Origin: Adenophora triphylla var. japonica
Lineage: Eukaryota; Streptophyta; Magnoliopsida; Asterales; Campanulaceae
Assembly (NCBI GenBank): GCA_022495995.1
Contig: JAFEMH010003642.1
Coordinates: 1-64,000 of the forward strand
DNA length: 64,000 bases
Direction: 5' to 3'
This document shows positions 1-11,453 of the stretch, in pieces. The position numbers and the translations under genes were made by a program. The notes beneath the pieces were generated by a model. The model made no database searches. It had not been told where the DNA came from and saw only the letters and a program-made list of their open reading frames with translations. Each line of letters opens with the position of its first letter. The stretch's first letter is position 1.

Positions 1-79
1 GGAAAAAACAAAAATAGTGAGGGCAAAATGGTAAAGTCGGCAAGTGGCACCGTTCATGCTAAGCCAAGACCGCTTCCAT

Positions 80-126
<47 letters not shown>
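1..126 (+). repeat. 3' end of dispersed repeat R1 with (TA)n tail
   Basis: The motif AATAGTGAGGGCAAAATGG, a spacer containing ACCGTTCA and CTTCC, and TTTATAATATA run into a (TA)n tract at about 79-124. The same order (AATAGTGAGGGCAAAATGG, CTGTTCAC, CCTTCC, TTTATACTATAGATAT) recurs at 22225-22310, so both are copies of one dispersed repeat whose tail is a TA microsatellite. The class is not proven; a non-LTR retroelement or SINE-like 3' end would fit. Gypsy element A starts at the end of this tail. Confidence 0.5.
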
Positions 127-2734
127 TGAGGACCCCGACCCGAACTCTACACGTGTCCCGAGCCGGAGCGTCCTCAAACTAACCCAAATCTCCTAATACT
201 TTAAAAAACTTTGATTTAACTTCCAAACATAAACACAACCATTTCAAAATAATTCTACTCATTCCACCCCGGAGGAAAAGTTGACCAACCATGAAAATAA
301 TAAACTGCTTAGTTACAAAAGATATCGAATATAATATGGAATTAAAGTTTAATGAATACAACCCTTTAAAAGAATTATGCTAACACACACTTTCTACCCA
401 ATCTAAACATAACCCGACAATTCCCAAAATACCACTTCTAACTCCTTTCCGCCCCGACTCGGTCGGCCCACCCGTCTCAGGGATCTAAAACAAGAAAGGG
501 AGAGGGGTGAGAATAAATCTCAATGAGCTATTATGATATGCAAAGAAGATGCCAAACAAAGTGCAAACACATAGTACGGTAGCACATAACACACTAGGAG
601 AGCGGTAAACACATTCCGTTACCTTGGTTTACCTTTCCCGTCCGAACAATAAGTCGTATAACCGTGGGTATCAATACTCCACTACATCTCGCGAATGCAT
701 ATTCACTGTATCCCATACCATGTAACCGAGACAGCTTATGCTTATAACTCATCTCCGTGAACCGCTAGGCATATTCACATCTTATAAAACCCGTTTTCCA
801 GGGAAAATATAAGACACGCATTCCTAAAGAACCGACCGCACATATCCATGTGGCCGAACCCCGCCCGCGGCCGCAGCAGGGGAGAGGTCACAGTGTATGA
901 TGAATCTTCAATCACTTAGAGAACAAATCAATAAACCGATTGAAATCCATTATACCCCCATTCACATAAAATATCAACACGATCAAGCACATAATAGATA
1001 CTTGAAATATGATCCACAAACGGGATAGCAATATAACCACATGGTAAAATATACTCATGCCAATCAATGCCATAATGCAACATTTAAGTAATACACTATG
1101 CATAGTATCATCAACAAATATGAATGATAACAAATAAATTCACAAATGGAATAACCATACAACTACATAGTAAACATATCCACACATTGGGATAACATAA
1201 CAACTTGTCAAATATTCCACACTTGGGAAGCCACATAACACTTAAGCAAATAATCCACAAAGGGGATAAACAATATAGTACATTCAGAAAATAGAATATC
1301 AGGAAATGATCATTACATATTTAGTTTATAAAACCAATTCCATTTGAGAGATCACCTAAAAATACTCAATTTGGACTCTTGAACCATCCAATTTCGAGTC
1401 CGTATGAATTAACTATGATTTATTCAATTTCCACTCAACTTCTAACGTACAATACTACCTGCTGTAACCAAATCAGATTTTTGGGACATAAGGATAACTT
1501 CTTTAGCTATGAAACCATCACATTCAGAAAGTACTCAGAAAACACCCAATTTAGACTCCAAGAACCATCCAATTCGATTTAATATGATTAAGCTTAATAC
1601 CATCACAAGATTGCTAAACGAATTCCCAGTTCGTAATTGAAGTTAGGATTTCTGGGGTCTTGGCGACTGCTCAAACCTCTTGGGCGACCGCCCAAGAGGG
1701 TTTTCAAGGAAATGTGAGTTTCTCGCAAGATGGGCGGCCGCTCAGCTCCCTCGGGCGACCGCCCAAGCCTCCCGCCAGCCCAAACTTAGGTTTTTAACCC
1801 CTTTAACCCTAGTTCTTCCTTCCCTCTACCATTGATTATTCAAGCAACACCCAAGAACACCTTCATTTCACCAAATCCCAAACAAACACGTAAATTCCAA
1901 AACCAAGTAATATAGATTTAGATTTCTCACCACAAGAATTCCAACTCCATCTCATTAACATATTTCAAGTTAAACTCTCTTAATCCAACCAAACACATTT
2001 CCTTATACCCTTGATCAACTACTATGAACCAAGACATCATTCTCTAACATTAACCCATTTTCCCAAGCTCCAAGAAGGTTCCTGTATCAAACAACCATTA
2101 TAAAACAATCACAACATTAAATCATTCATGAAAGCATACAAAGAAGAAGTCATAATAACTCACCTTAGGGTTTTGAAAAGGGAAGGTTGATCTTTCTAGC
2201 TTGATGAATTCTCCTAGGTGATTCCACTTCAAAAATGCCCTTAGATTTGAATTTGGAGAAGAAGTAGCTTGGCATTCAAAGCTTGGGGAAAAGGGGCTTC
2301 CATGGAGCTTCTCTAGGAAAATGTGGGATGAATGAATGAAGGAGGAGGAAGAAGAGGAGTGAGGAGGATGAAGAAGGGGGGGGCCGGATGGAGGGAGTAT
2401 GGGGGAGAGGAGAGGGAAACACTTGGGATTTGGAGGAAGAGGGAATTCGCCCCCTCTTCTAAAGGCTTTCAACAACAAATTAAATCATTCCCCTAAATAT
2501 TTATTCTACTCATTTTAACCTCCTCTCACTATTTATCCTATTTTCATTTTTATTATTTCTTCAAGGTTCTTATTTAATGTCTAATAAATTCATAAAGGAT
2601 TCTAAATTTACTTCTCACCCAAATTATCTTAAATTAAAAATTTTAAAGACATAATTGAACACATAAGTCAACATAAATATTTGAAGCATATAATATAATA
2701 TTTAAAATTAGTGCCTAGGGTTGGGGTCGTTACA
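127..2734 (-). repeat. 3' LTR of gypsy element A
   Basis: About 2.6 kb and closely matching 6120-8751 over its whole length. It is the 3' LTR because the polypurine tract lies at its right edge. Differences from the partner are scattered short indels and substitutions, many next to CAG, CTG or CCG. It carries a cluster of GC-rich palindromes at 1660-1768. Open frames inside (for example on the minus strand at 2122-2478) are low-complexity translations of purine-rich DNA, not genes. Confidence 0.88.
1660..1768. repeat. GC-palindrome cluster in element A 3' LTR
   Basis: Several near-palindromes of the form TGGGCGACCGCCCA or TGGGCGGCCGCTCA occur within about 110 bp; the clearest is TTGGGCGACCGCCCAAG near 1680. 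The matching cluster in the other LTR is at 7651-7761. The surrounding DNA is AT-rich, so the cluster stands out. Function is unknown. Confidence 0.75.
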
Positions 2735-2753
2735 CTCACTCCCTTAAAGAAAA
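2735..2753 (-). other. Polypurine tract of element A
   Basis: On the minus strand TTTTCTTTAAGGGAGTGAG lies immediately upstream of the 3' LTR start TGTAACGACC. It follows ATTCGGGACGAA, a sequence typically found at this place in plant gypsy elements. It would prime plus-strand DNA synthesis. Confidence 0.7.
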
Positions 2754-5700
2754 TTCGTCCCGAATTTGACTGTCACTTACCCTAAGGTTCAAATAGCAAA
2801 GGTTACCTTTCACACATTCTAGCTTAACATTTTCAATTAGACTTCTCAAAGGCATGATTCTACTATACATTTTCACAACTTAAATACTCTAAGACTTCAA
2901 TTCCCAATTAGTCTCATCAATGCTATGATTCTTTCCAAGATTCTAATTTCATTAATAATGTGTTATAAACAACTTGATACTCCGAGAATACCATACCATT
3001 ATTGCTAACCCGAATTTTCACGACCTCAAAGAAAGTATATTTAAATGAAAAGTATTACATCTTATGTTACCCAATACATTACGATATTACAATTAAATTT
3101 CAAATACTCTATAAGATGATCTAAGTCTGCCTTAAGTCAAATCACCCCAACAATTTAGAGATCGATATTTTCTTCCCGAACCACACCTCATAAGGTTTTG
3201 TCTAAATGCTAGAAGGATAACCGCTATTATACGCACTCAACCTCCGGAACCATAAGTCCTATCGACCACTAACTTCCATTGTACCGCCCGTAGCATAACC
3301 TCAACAATACGTAATTATCCCTCAAATTTTTGCAAGGTCAAACTTAATAGCATCCATACATTCTAAAATGATCCTTTCCAATTGATGTCTATCCAATCCA
3401 TTTAATACTATGGGGTTTATACCACTAAACGATCCCCTAACATAAATGAGACTTGATCAAAGAACCGCATCACTATAAACATATACAATGAGTAGAAAAT
3501 ACAATCAATCTTCTATAAATAACAACCTACTCCTTTTTACTTCCAAGGTAACTCAATCACAAAACCCATCGTTATAATACTCTTAAGTTCAACCTAGAAC
3601 TCTAAGTATTTTAATAAATCTTCTAACTTCAACATTCTATTATCACCATTCAAAGTTCCAATTATGTTCAGGTCCAGTGATGTATAATTATTCAACTCAA
3701 AAGGTTGGCCGCCCACAACGGAGCCGATCCAACTCCAATACAAAACCAAGTCTACAAATGACTTCCACATTAATAACTCCACAATTCATCAATTATTTCT
3801 GATCACTACTTTTAATACAATTAATCGCTATAGGGAAAATAAGTTGCCTTCCTACGAGCTTCGCACAAATTACATCTTTAGGATACCAAAGGATAGACAA
3901 AAAGAGATCTAGCGAGACTCGAAGGGTTTATTTATTTAAAACTGCCCCATACCAGCTTTAATTAACTAAACCATTCAAAATCTTTAAGAAATCTTTAAAA
4001 TTTTTTGATACGTTAACAAAATAACTTGAGTGATCTAATTATCTACAACCGTCCCATACCAAAGGGTAGATAATTAAATTACTCATGCATTTTTAATGCA
4101 CACCAAGGACTCGATCATCGACCTTATTAAATCATACTATCCCCGAAGTGGCACAAATACTCACACGTATGTCCAATATAAAATCTCAAGTTCTAAAACA
4201 CATTTAAAACAATTTTTAACATGACATACTTGTTCGACCTCTATTTATAGTATAGCCACCACTCATAATATTTATACTTAGTTAAATTCTTTATAAGAAA
4301 ACAAAATCTTGCGATACTAATATTATCCCGATAAATAACACTTAAAACAATCCTTAAGATTATAACTAAGTAAATCATCCTCAAATTGCGATTACACCTT
4401 AATAGTACTCGTAACTAACTTACCTCTCGATAACCATCAACAACTAAAAATTCACATAACGCCAATACCTACCGAACACCACACTAATTCCTCATATGAG
4501 TCACGCAACTAAGTCAACCTATAGGTGAAACCATCCTCATTTTATTTACTCAACTAATGATAATCGTCTCTCAAAACAATCCGTATACATATATTATCAA
4601 TTCCCGAAGTTGATCCTATAAGTCACCAATAACTACATCTATTACACTTCTTCATATTTACCCTATTTACTTCTCCATAACCAACACACCACCCTGCACT
4701 AAAACGGTCATACTAGATACAAATGTTGTCTTAAGTACATCCTTACAACAATTATTCTCTACAATCGTAACACTCCGAAAATTTCGACTAATAACCATTT
4801 GGCAATCCTACTAGTTTCTCAAATCACCCTACAAATCATCAACAAGGGATAACGAATACTTATTCTTCACAGCTTACCTATTTGAGATCTCTCTAATCTA
4901 TGAATAACCACCAAGTATCATCTTTTCTAAATACAAGAACAATTTATCCTTACCGAGAGTCGCTAAGCTAGTTATCTTCTTTATCAATTAATTTCTTAAG
5001 TTGAATCATCAATTCCATCATCCCAATTTGTATACTCTATCTAGGGATCCGAATACCAAAATAGTGACTTATCTCTACTCACCTTCAATATCCCGGTATG
5101 ATACCCGATGAAAACCCCTTTTTGAAACTCACTTGAAAAACACCACTTAGTCAACTTATAGGGTGATATTACTTACAAAATATCTCGATTTCCTATTCAA
5201 TTTAGTAGCCAAAATTCGATCAATCTCTCCTTAGAGAATACTTATAGCACCTAAGGCAAAGATATATTAGTTCCATAAGATCTCTTACTCGCGATATTTT
5301 ATACTCATATAATCTCACTTAGACTATCACTTTCAATACTAGTCTCATATATCTAGTCTCCACCACGAGACACCACCGTATCAATACTTACGCAGTTATA
5401 CAACCATAAACCACTCTTAATAGGCCATAGACCAGCTCTAAACTAAGAGTTCACTAATTCATTTACCACCGCTCATGAGAGAACTCAAGGTTCTTTTAAA
5501 TCAAGATAACACACAACTCAAATAACCTTCACATTCCTTAGGCCATACTTTCGACATTTACGCATATGTGACATAACAAAGAATTAATAATTTATCCGCC
5601 TCCACTACACATGGAGGTAAATCAAACGTAGGTAAGGAGACTCGCTCCTTGCGACAGCCCTCCTCGAACACAACAACTACTCAAATAATTCAAGGTTAAT

Positions 5701-6100
5701 ATAACGATGATTCACGGATTGGTAACTCGACCAAATCCACCGGCAATACATGCCCACTTAATCACAACTACCAAGATAATTAAGGATGATTCGAGGTACG
5801 AATTTACCTGAGTAGAACCTCCAAGACATAAGGTAACTCTTAGGCCAATTATGCAAATAAAGATGAATGTAATGCCACAAGAGAGCGTATGAACGAGGAT
5901 TTATAAAAGTATGAATCCTAACTCCCGAGACAGTAAAATACCTCAAATGAGGGGGAAATCTATCTTTCCATAACTCACCCTTCCTTGATTCCTTGGTCGA
6001 TCAATATCATTTCCTCGCCTTTGAACAAATTCCCGCATTAAACTCTCGACGTAAGTTATCGCACACTCTCACTCGCCAGACTCTACCCGAGAACTCTAAC
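2754..6100 (-). other. Non-coding interior of gypsy element A
   Basis: No frame of useful length and no gag, protease, RT or integrase motif was recognised on either strand. The right part (about 5630-5950) resembles the part of element B just downstream of its gag (about 41415-41730): both hold a GGAGACTCGCT block, a CAATACATGC block and a GATTCGAGGTA block in the same order. The segment 5990-6090 resembles the leader of B. The roughly 1.1 kb of gag found in B between those two blocks is missing here. Confidence 0.6.
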
Positions 6101-6115
6101 CGAGCTCGATACCAA
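6101..6115 (-). other. Primer binding site of element A (tRNA-iMet type)
   Basis: On the minus strand TTGGTATCGAGCTCG lies a few bases downstream of the 5' LTR end. It is one base short of the usual TGGTATCAGAGC initiator-Met PBS, which element B keeps intact (42928-42941). Confidence 0.72.
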
Positions 6116-6119
6116 CCGC

Positions 6120-8747
6120 TGAGGACCCCGACCCGGAACCTACACGTGTCCCGAGCCGGAGCGTCCTCAAACTAACCCAAATCTCCTAATACTTTAAAAA
6201 CTTTGATTTAACTTCCAAACATAAACACAACCATTTCAAAATAATTCTACTCATTCCACCCTCGGAGGAAAAGTTGACCAACCATGAAAATAATAAACTG
6301 TTTTTAGTTACAAAAGATATCGAATATAATATGGAATTAAAGTTTATGAATACAACCCTTTAAAAGAATTATGCTAACACACACTTTCTACCCAATCTAA
6401 ACATAACCCGACAATTCCCAAAATACCACTTCTAACTCCTTTCCGCCCTGACTCGGTCGGTCCACCCGTCTCGGGATCTAAAACAAGAAAGGGAGAGGGG
6501 TGAGAATAAATCTCAATGAGCTATTATGATATGCAAAGAAGATGCCAAACAAAGTGCAACACATAGCATGGTAGCACATAACACACTAGAGAGCGGTAAA
6601 CACATTCCGTTACCTTGGTTTACCTTTCCCGTCTCGAACAATAAGTCGTATAACCGTGGGTATCAATACTCCACTACATCTCGTGAATGCATATTCACCA
6701 GATCCCATACCATGTAACCGAGACGCTTATGCTTATAACTCATCTCCGTGAACTCTTAGGCATATTCACATCTTATAAAACCCGTTTTCCAGTGGAAAAT
6801 ATAAGACATCGCATTCCTATGAACCGACCGCACATATCCATGTAAGCTTCGAACCCCGCCCGCGGCCGCAGAGGGGGAGAGGTCACAGTATGATGAATCT
6901 TCAATCACTTGTATAACAAATCAATAACTGATTGAAATCCATTATACCCCCCATTCACATAAAATATCAACACGATCAAGCACATAATAGATACTTGAAA
7001 TATGATCCACAAACGGGATAGCAATATAACCACATGGTAAAATATACTCATGCCAATCAATGCCATAATGCAACATTTAAGTAATACACTACGCATAGTA
7101 TCATCAACAAATATGAATGATAACAAATAAATTCACAAATGGAATAACCATACAACTACATAGTAAACATATCCACACATTGGGATAACATAACAACTTG
7201 TCAAATATTCCACACTTGGGAAGCCACATAACACTTGCCAAATAATCCACAAAGTGGGATAAACAATATAGTCACATGGTAAAATAGAATATCAGGAAAT
7301 GATCATTACATATTTAGTTTATAAAACCAATTCCATTTGAGAGATCACCTAAAGATACTCAATTTGGACTCTTGAACCATCCAATTTCGAGTCCGTATGA
7401 ATTAACTATGATTTATTCAATTTCCACTCAACTTCTAACGTACAATACTACCTCGCTGTAACCAAATCAGATTTTTGGGACATAAGGATAACTTCTTTAG
7501 CTATGAAACCATCACATTCAGAAAGTACTCAGAAAAACACCCAATTTAGACCCAAGAACCATCCAATTCCGATCTAATATGATTAAGTTATGACCATCAC
7601 AAGATTGCTAAACGAATTCGGTTCGTAATTGAAGTTAGGATTTACGGGGTCTTGGGCGACTGCCCAAACCTCTTGGGCGACCGCCCAAGAGGGTTTTCAA
7701 GGAAATGTGAGTTTCGCGCAAGATGGGCGGCCGTCAGCCCCCTCGGGCGACCGCCCAAGCCTCCCTCGCCACCCCAAACTTAGGTTTTTAACCCCTTTAA
7801 CCCTAGTTCTTCCTTCCCTCTACCATTGATTATTCAAGAACACCCAAGAACACCTTCATTTCACCAAATCCCAAACAAACATGTAAATTCCAAAACCAAG
7901 TAATATAGATTTAGATTTCTCACCACAAGAATTCCAACCCATCTCATTAACATATTTCAAGTTAAACTCTAACTTAATCCAAACCAAATTCCACCCATTT
8001 CCTTATACCCTTGATCAACTACTATGAACCAAGACATCATTCTCTAACATTAACCCATTTTCCCAAGCTCCAAGAAGGTTCCCTAGGTATCAAACAACCA
8101 TTATAAAACAATCACAACATTAAATCATTCATGAGCATACAAAGAAGGGAAGTCATAATAACTCACCTTAGGGTTTTGAAAAGGAAGGTTGATCTTTCTA
8201 GCTAGATGAATTCTCCAAGGTGATTCCACTTCAAAAATGCCCTTAGATTTGAATTTGGAGAAGAAGTAGCTTGGCATTCAAAGCTTGGGGAAAAGGGGCT
8301 GTGGAGCTTTCTATGCTTGCTAGGAAAATGTGGGATGAATGAATGAAGGAGGAGGAAGAAGAGGAGTAAGAGGAGGATGATGGAGAAGGGGGGGCCGGAT
8401 GGAGGAGTATGGGGGAGAGGAGAGGGAAACACTTGCAGGGGGATTTGGAGTGAAGAGGAATTGGCCCCCTCTTCTAAAGTGCTTTCAACAACAAATTAAA
8501 TCATTCCCCCTAAATATTTATTCTACTCATTTTAACCTCCTCTCACTATTTATCCTATTTTCATTTTTATTATTTCTTCAAGGTTCTTATTTAATGTCTA
8601 ATAAATTCATAAAGGATTCTAAATTTACTTCTCACCCAAATTATCTTAAATTAAAAATTTTAAAGACATAATTGAACACATAAGTCAACATAAATATTTG
8701 AAGCATATAATATAATATTTAAAATTAGTCTTTAGGGTTGGGGTCGT

Positions 8748-8751
<4 letters not shown>
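6120..8751 (-). repeat. 5' LTR of gypsy element A
   Basis: About 2.6 kb, partner of 127-2734. On the minus strand it starts TGTAACGACCCCAACCC at 8751, next to a (TA)n tract, and ends CCTCA at 6120 next to the PBS. The palindrome cluster lies at 7651-7761. No gene was seen inside. Confidence 0.88.
7651..7761. repeat. GC-palindrome cluster in element A 5' LTR
   Basis: CTTGGGCGACTGCCCAA, CTTGGGCGACCGCCCAAG, a TGGGCGGCCG half and CGGGCGACCGCCCAAG fall within 110 bp, matching 1660-1768. Confidence 0.75.

Positions 8752-8782
<31 letters not shown>
8752..8782. repeat. (TA)n microsatellite flanking element A
   Basis: An uninterrupted AT dinucleotide run abuts the 5' LTR of element A. With the tract at 79-124 it suggests that A inserted inside one TA microsatellite. 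Confidence 0.85.
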
Positions 8783-8786
<4 letters not shown>

Positions 8787-8889
8787 GTTGGTGAGAATGC
8801 TTTATGAATTTGCCATGTGGACATGTTTCGATAAAAAAATTTGCTTATGGAGAAGCCACCTCGTCAATTATCTCAAAATCTATATGACT

Positions 8890-9573
8890 TTTGGTATTCT
8901 AAACTTATTAACTAATGCTATTAGTCTTGATAATAATAGTTATTATATAGGTTAACTATTAACTACTAATAGTATTAGTTAACTATAATAGTTATTATAT
9001 AAGTTAACTTATACTATTAATTATATTAATTAACTATAATAGTTATTGTATATGTTAACTATAAATATTAATAGTATTAGTTAGCTTATATAATAACTAT
9101 TATAGTTAACTATTACTATTAATAGTATTAGTTAACTATAATAGTTATTATATAAGTTAACTAATAATATTAATTTTATAAGTTAACTATAATAGTTCAC
9201 ATATATATGTTAATTCATTACTATTAATAGTATTTAGTTAATCATAATAGTTAATATATATTAACTATTACTATTAATAGTATTAATTAATCATAATAGT
9301 TAATATATATACTTCATTTACTATTAATAATATTAGTTAATCATAATAACTACTATATAGGTTAACTATCGCTATTACTATTATTAGTTTATTATAATAG
9401 TTACTATATTAGATTAAATATTACTATTAGTACTATTATTAGTTAATTATAATAGTGACTATGTATGTTAACTATTATTATTAATATTATTAGTTAATCA
9501 TAATAATAACTATTATTAGTAAATATATTATCATTTAGTTTAATATAAGCTAATATTATTAGTTAAATATAGC

Positions 9574-9664
<91 letters not shown>

Positions 9665-10145
9665 GTGATTATTAAACTTAATATTTAAGAAGTAGATATC
9701 TATTATAGTTACTAATATACTTCGTATTTGATAAATATTAGATGTTCAAACTTACTATATTAGATCAATATTCTCTATTATAACTTTCTATTTAAAGATG
9801 ATGATTACTATATTAGTTAACCATAAGCCTAGAAAAAATATTTTTAAAACATGTAGCATAAAAATATTATTCTACTAATACATTAAATGTAAATAATGAT
9901 TTTCGCTAATTATATTTACTAATCATAATATGTATTTATGTAGTTAAAATCATTAATACTCAAAGATATCTAATATTATTAATTCAAACATCAATAAAAT
10001 TAGAAGTTAAGCGATAACAACAACAATAATTCATTGTTATTGTTCAAATTTCAATTGTTAATATATATTACCTATTACTATTAATAGTATTAATTAATGC
10101 ATAATAGCAGTTAATATATATATGTTAACATTACTATTAATAATA
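8890..10145. repeat. AT-rich degenerate tandem array with palindromic units
   Basis: Variants of TTAACTATTACTATTAATAGTATTAGTTAA and AACTATAATAGTTATTATATAAGTTAAC recur with irregular spacing. Many units are self-complementary around TATTAATA. A long (TA)n run occupies about 9577-9658, and weaker repeat units continue to about 10140. No coding potential or terminal structure was recognised. Confidence 0.7.
9577..9658. repeat. (TA)n microsatellite
   Basis: About 80 bp of uninterrupted TA dinucleotides inside the AT-rich array, ending at TGTGTGGTGATT. Confidence 0.9.
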
Positions 10146-10794
10146 AGCTTTTATTGGGACGGAGGGGTATACAACAAAAGTTATAGTAAAAAATTCTCCA
10201 CGAATTTATAAATGTAAATATCTTGATTGATATAAAATAGATTTAAATCACCCAAAAAATGATATGCTACTTCATCAAATAAAAACATAAAATTATAAGC
10301 AAAATACAAAAAAATTGACAAATTAATTTTTCGTTCGGAGCCTGAGTACCCAGTTTAGTATTTTTATTTATATCAAGAAATCGATGGAAATTGTGGTGGA
10401 AGACTATTGTAAACTATGTGTGTGTTTGTGAAGTAAGAACGCGAAGAGAAAACAAACACGAAACACTTTTCTCCCAGACACACACGGATGGTCCCGATTC
10501 GATTCGAAGCTTCGTGAAGAGTGGGAATGCGCAATTGATGCCGAGTGAGAAAGTAGTGAGGGTTAAATTTTGCAGAAACTAGTTTTTAGAACGTAGAATT
10601 GATTTATGAGATTTAATCATAGCCCTTATTTGTATTAACAATTAGCAGGGAAGGCTGATAGTTATAGACGGTTGAGAGAAATGGAGGAATTTTGATCCAT
10701 CAAAGGAATTTAATTTGTGAAAATCAATCTCGATACTCAGTATCTTATTTATTTATCTCGGCGGATAAATCGGTTTTCATCTTGCTGTAATATA
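10146..10794. other. Intergenic DNA with no recognised gene
   Basis: A short GGGACGGAGGGGTA near 10158 resembles one end of a Stowaway MITE, but no partner end was seen. The 63-residue frame at 10391-10582 has no recognisable domain and is not called. The rest is ordinary AT-rich sequence upstream of the kinase gene. Confidence 0.5.
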
Positions 10795-11095
10795 CTCCCT
10801 TCCGTCCCACATTAGTGTGAACTTATTTTTCTTTTTGGTACGTTTCGGATTAGTGTGAATTTATGGCTAAAAATGACAAAGAATTTTCTTATTCCACTTA
10901 TTTAAATTCGTTCTCACTGGCTGTTTTTAACTTTTACCTTCGCGACACCGTCAATTTACTATTCATCCATTTCATTCTATATCTATTTAATTTTTAAATA
11001 CCTAAATAAATATCTCTTTCACTTATTTCTCTTTTCTATTTTTTCTTAATTCTTGTAACACAATTTTTATCCACGCTTCCTAGGAGCGGAGGGAG
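10795..11095. mobile_element. Stowaway-type MITE upstream of the kinase gene
   Basis: Ends are CTCCCTTCCGTCCCACATT and, inverted, CTAGGAGCGGAGGGAG, flanked by TA on both sides. CTCCCTCCGTCCC ends with a TA duplication are the hallmark of plant Stowaway (Tc1/mariner) MITEs. About 300 bp, no coding capacity. It lies about 150 bp upstream of the putative TATA box of the WNK gene. Confidence 0.85.
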
Positions 11096-11249
11096 TAGAT
11101 GGTTTTGAAAGTCATTTTAAGTTCTTCCTTACTTTTGCACAGTCAACCCGACTCAAATGGGACAGCCGTTAGCCCAATCACCTAACCTGAGTTGACTTTA
11201 CGGCAAACCACGAAGAGTTAAAAATTTTAACTCCGAACCCTCAACCCCG

Positions 11250-11256
11250 TATAAAG
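11250..11256 (+). promoter_or_regulatory. Putative TATA box of the WNK kinase gene
   Basis: TATAAAG within CCCCGTATAAAGCCCCGC lies about 200 bp upstream of the predicted start codon, and pyrimidine-rich sequence follows. Transcription would start near 11280. An intron in the 5' leader is possible because GTAAAATC and a T-rich stretch follow 11326. This is inference from motif and position. Confidence 0.45.
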
Positions 11257-11453
11257 CCCCGCTCCAAAACCCTTCAGTTTTCCCAATCTTCCGAAGTTAA
11301 CATTCGCGCAGAGTTCTTTCCTACATGGTAAAATCTTCTTCTTTTTCCATTTCCATTTCCAATTTTTATTTATTTTGCTCATATCGATTAAAAGCCCAAA
11401 ATAAAATAAATAGAATTAATTTCACGATTAATTGATTTTTGTTATGATTGAAG

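Larger units (their letters stand above)
127..8751 (-). mobile_element. Gypsy element A, Tekay-like, gag-less and pol-less
   Basis: Two long direct repeats (127-2734 and 6120-8751) bound a 3.4 kb interior. On the minus strand the LTR starts TGTAACGACCCCAACCC and ends GGTCGGGGTCCTCA, an initiator-Met-type PBS follows the right LTR, and a polypurine tract precedes the left one, so the element reads right to left. TGTAACGACCC starts and a GGGACGAATTTTCTTTAA-type PPT are usual for plant Ty3/gypsy chromoviruses. The interior has no gag or pol frame. It insets into (TA)n DNA on both sides, so a TSD cannot be fixed (TATCA left, TATAT right). LTRs and parts of the interior resemble element B, of which A looks like a gag-deleted relative. 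Confidence 0.88.

Noticed and set aside
1660..1768. CRISPR-like reading of the spaced palindromes
   Set aside because: Plant retrotransposon LTR context, irregular spacing, no cas genes; these are LTR-internal repeats.
2122..2478. 118-residue Pro/Ser-rich minus-strand ORF in the element A LTR
   Set aside because: Purine-strand low-complexity translation; not kept open in the partner LTR.
10391..10582. 63-residue ORF upstream of the WNK gene
   Set aside because: No recognisable domain, no splice or promoter context; likely chance.
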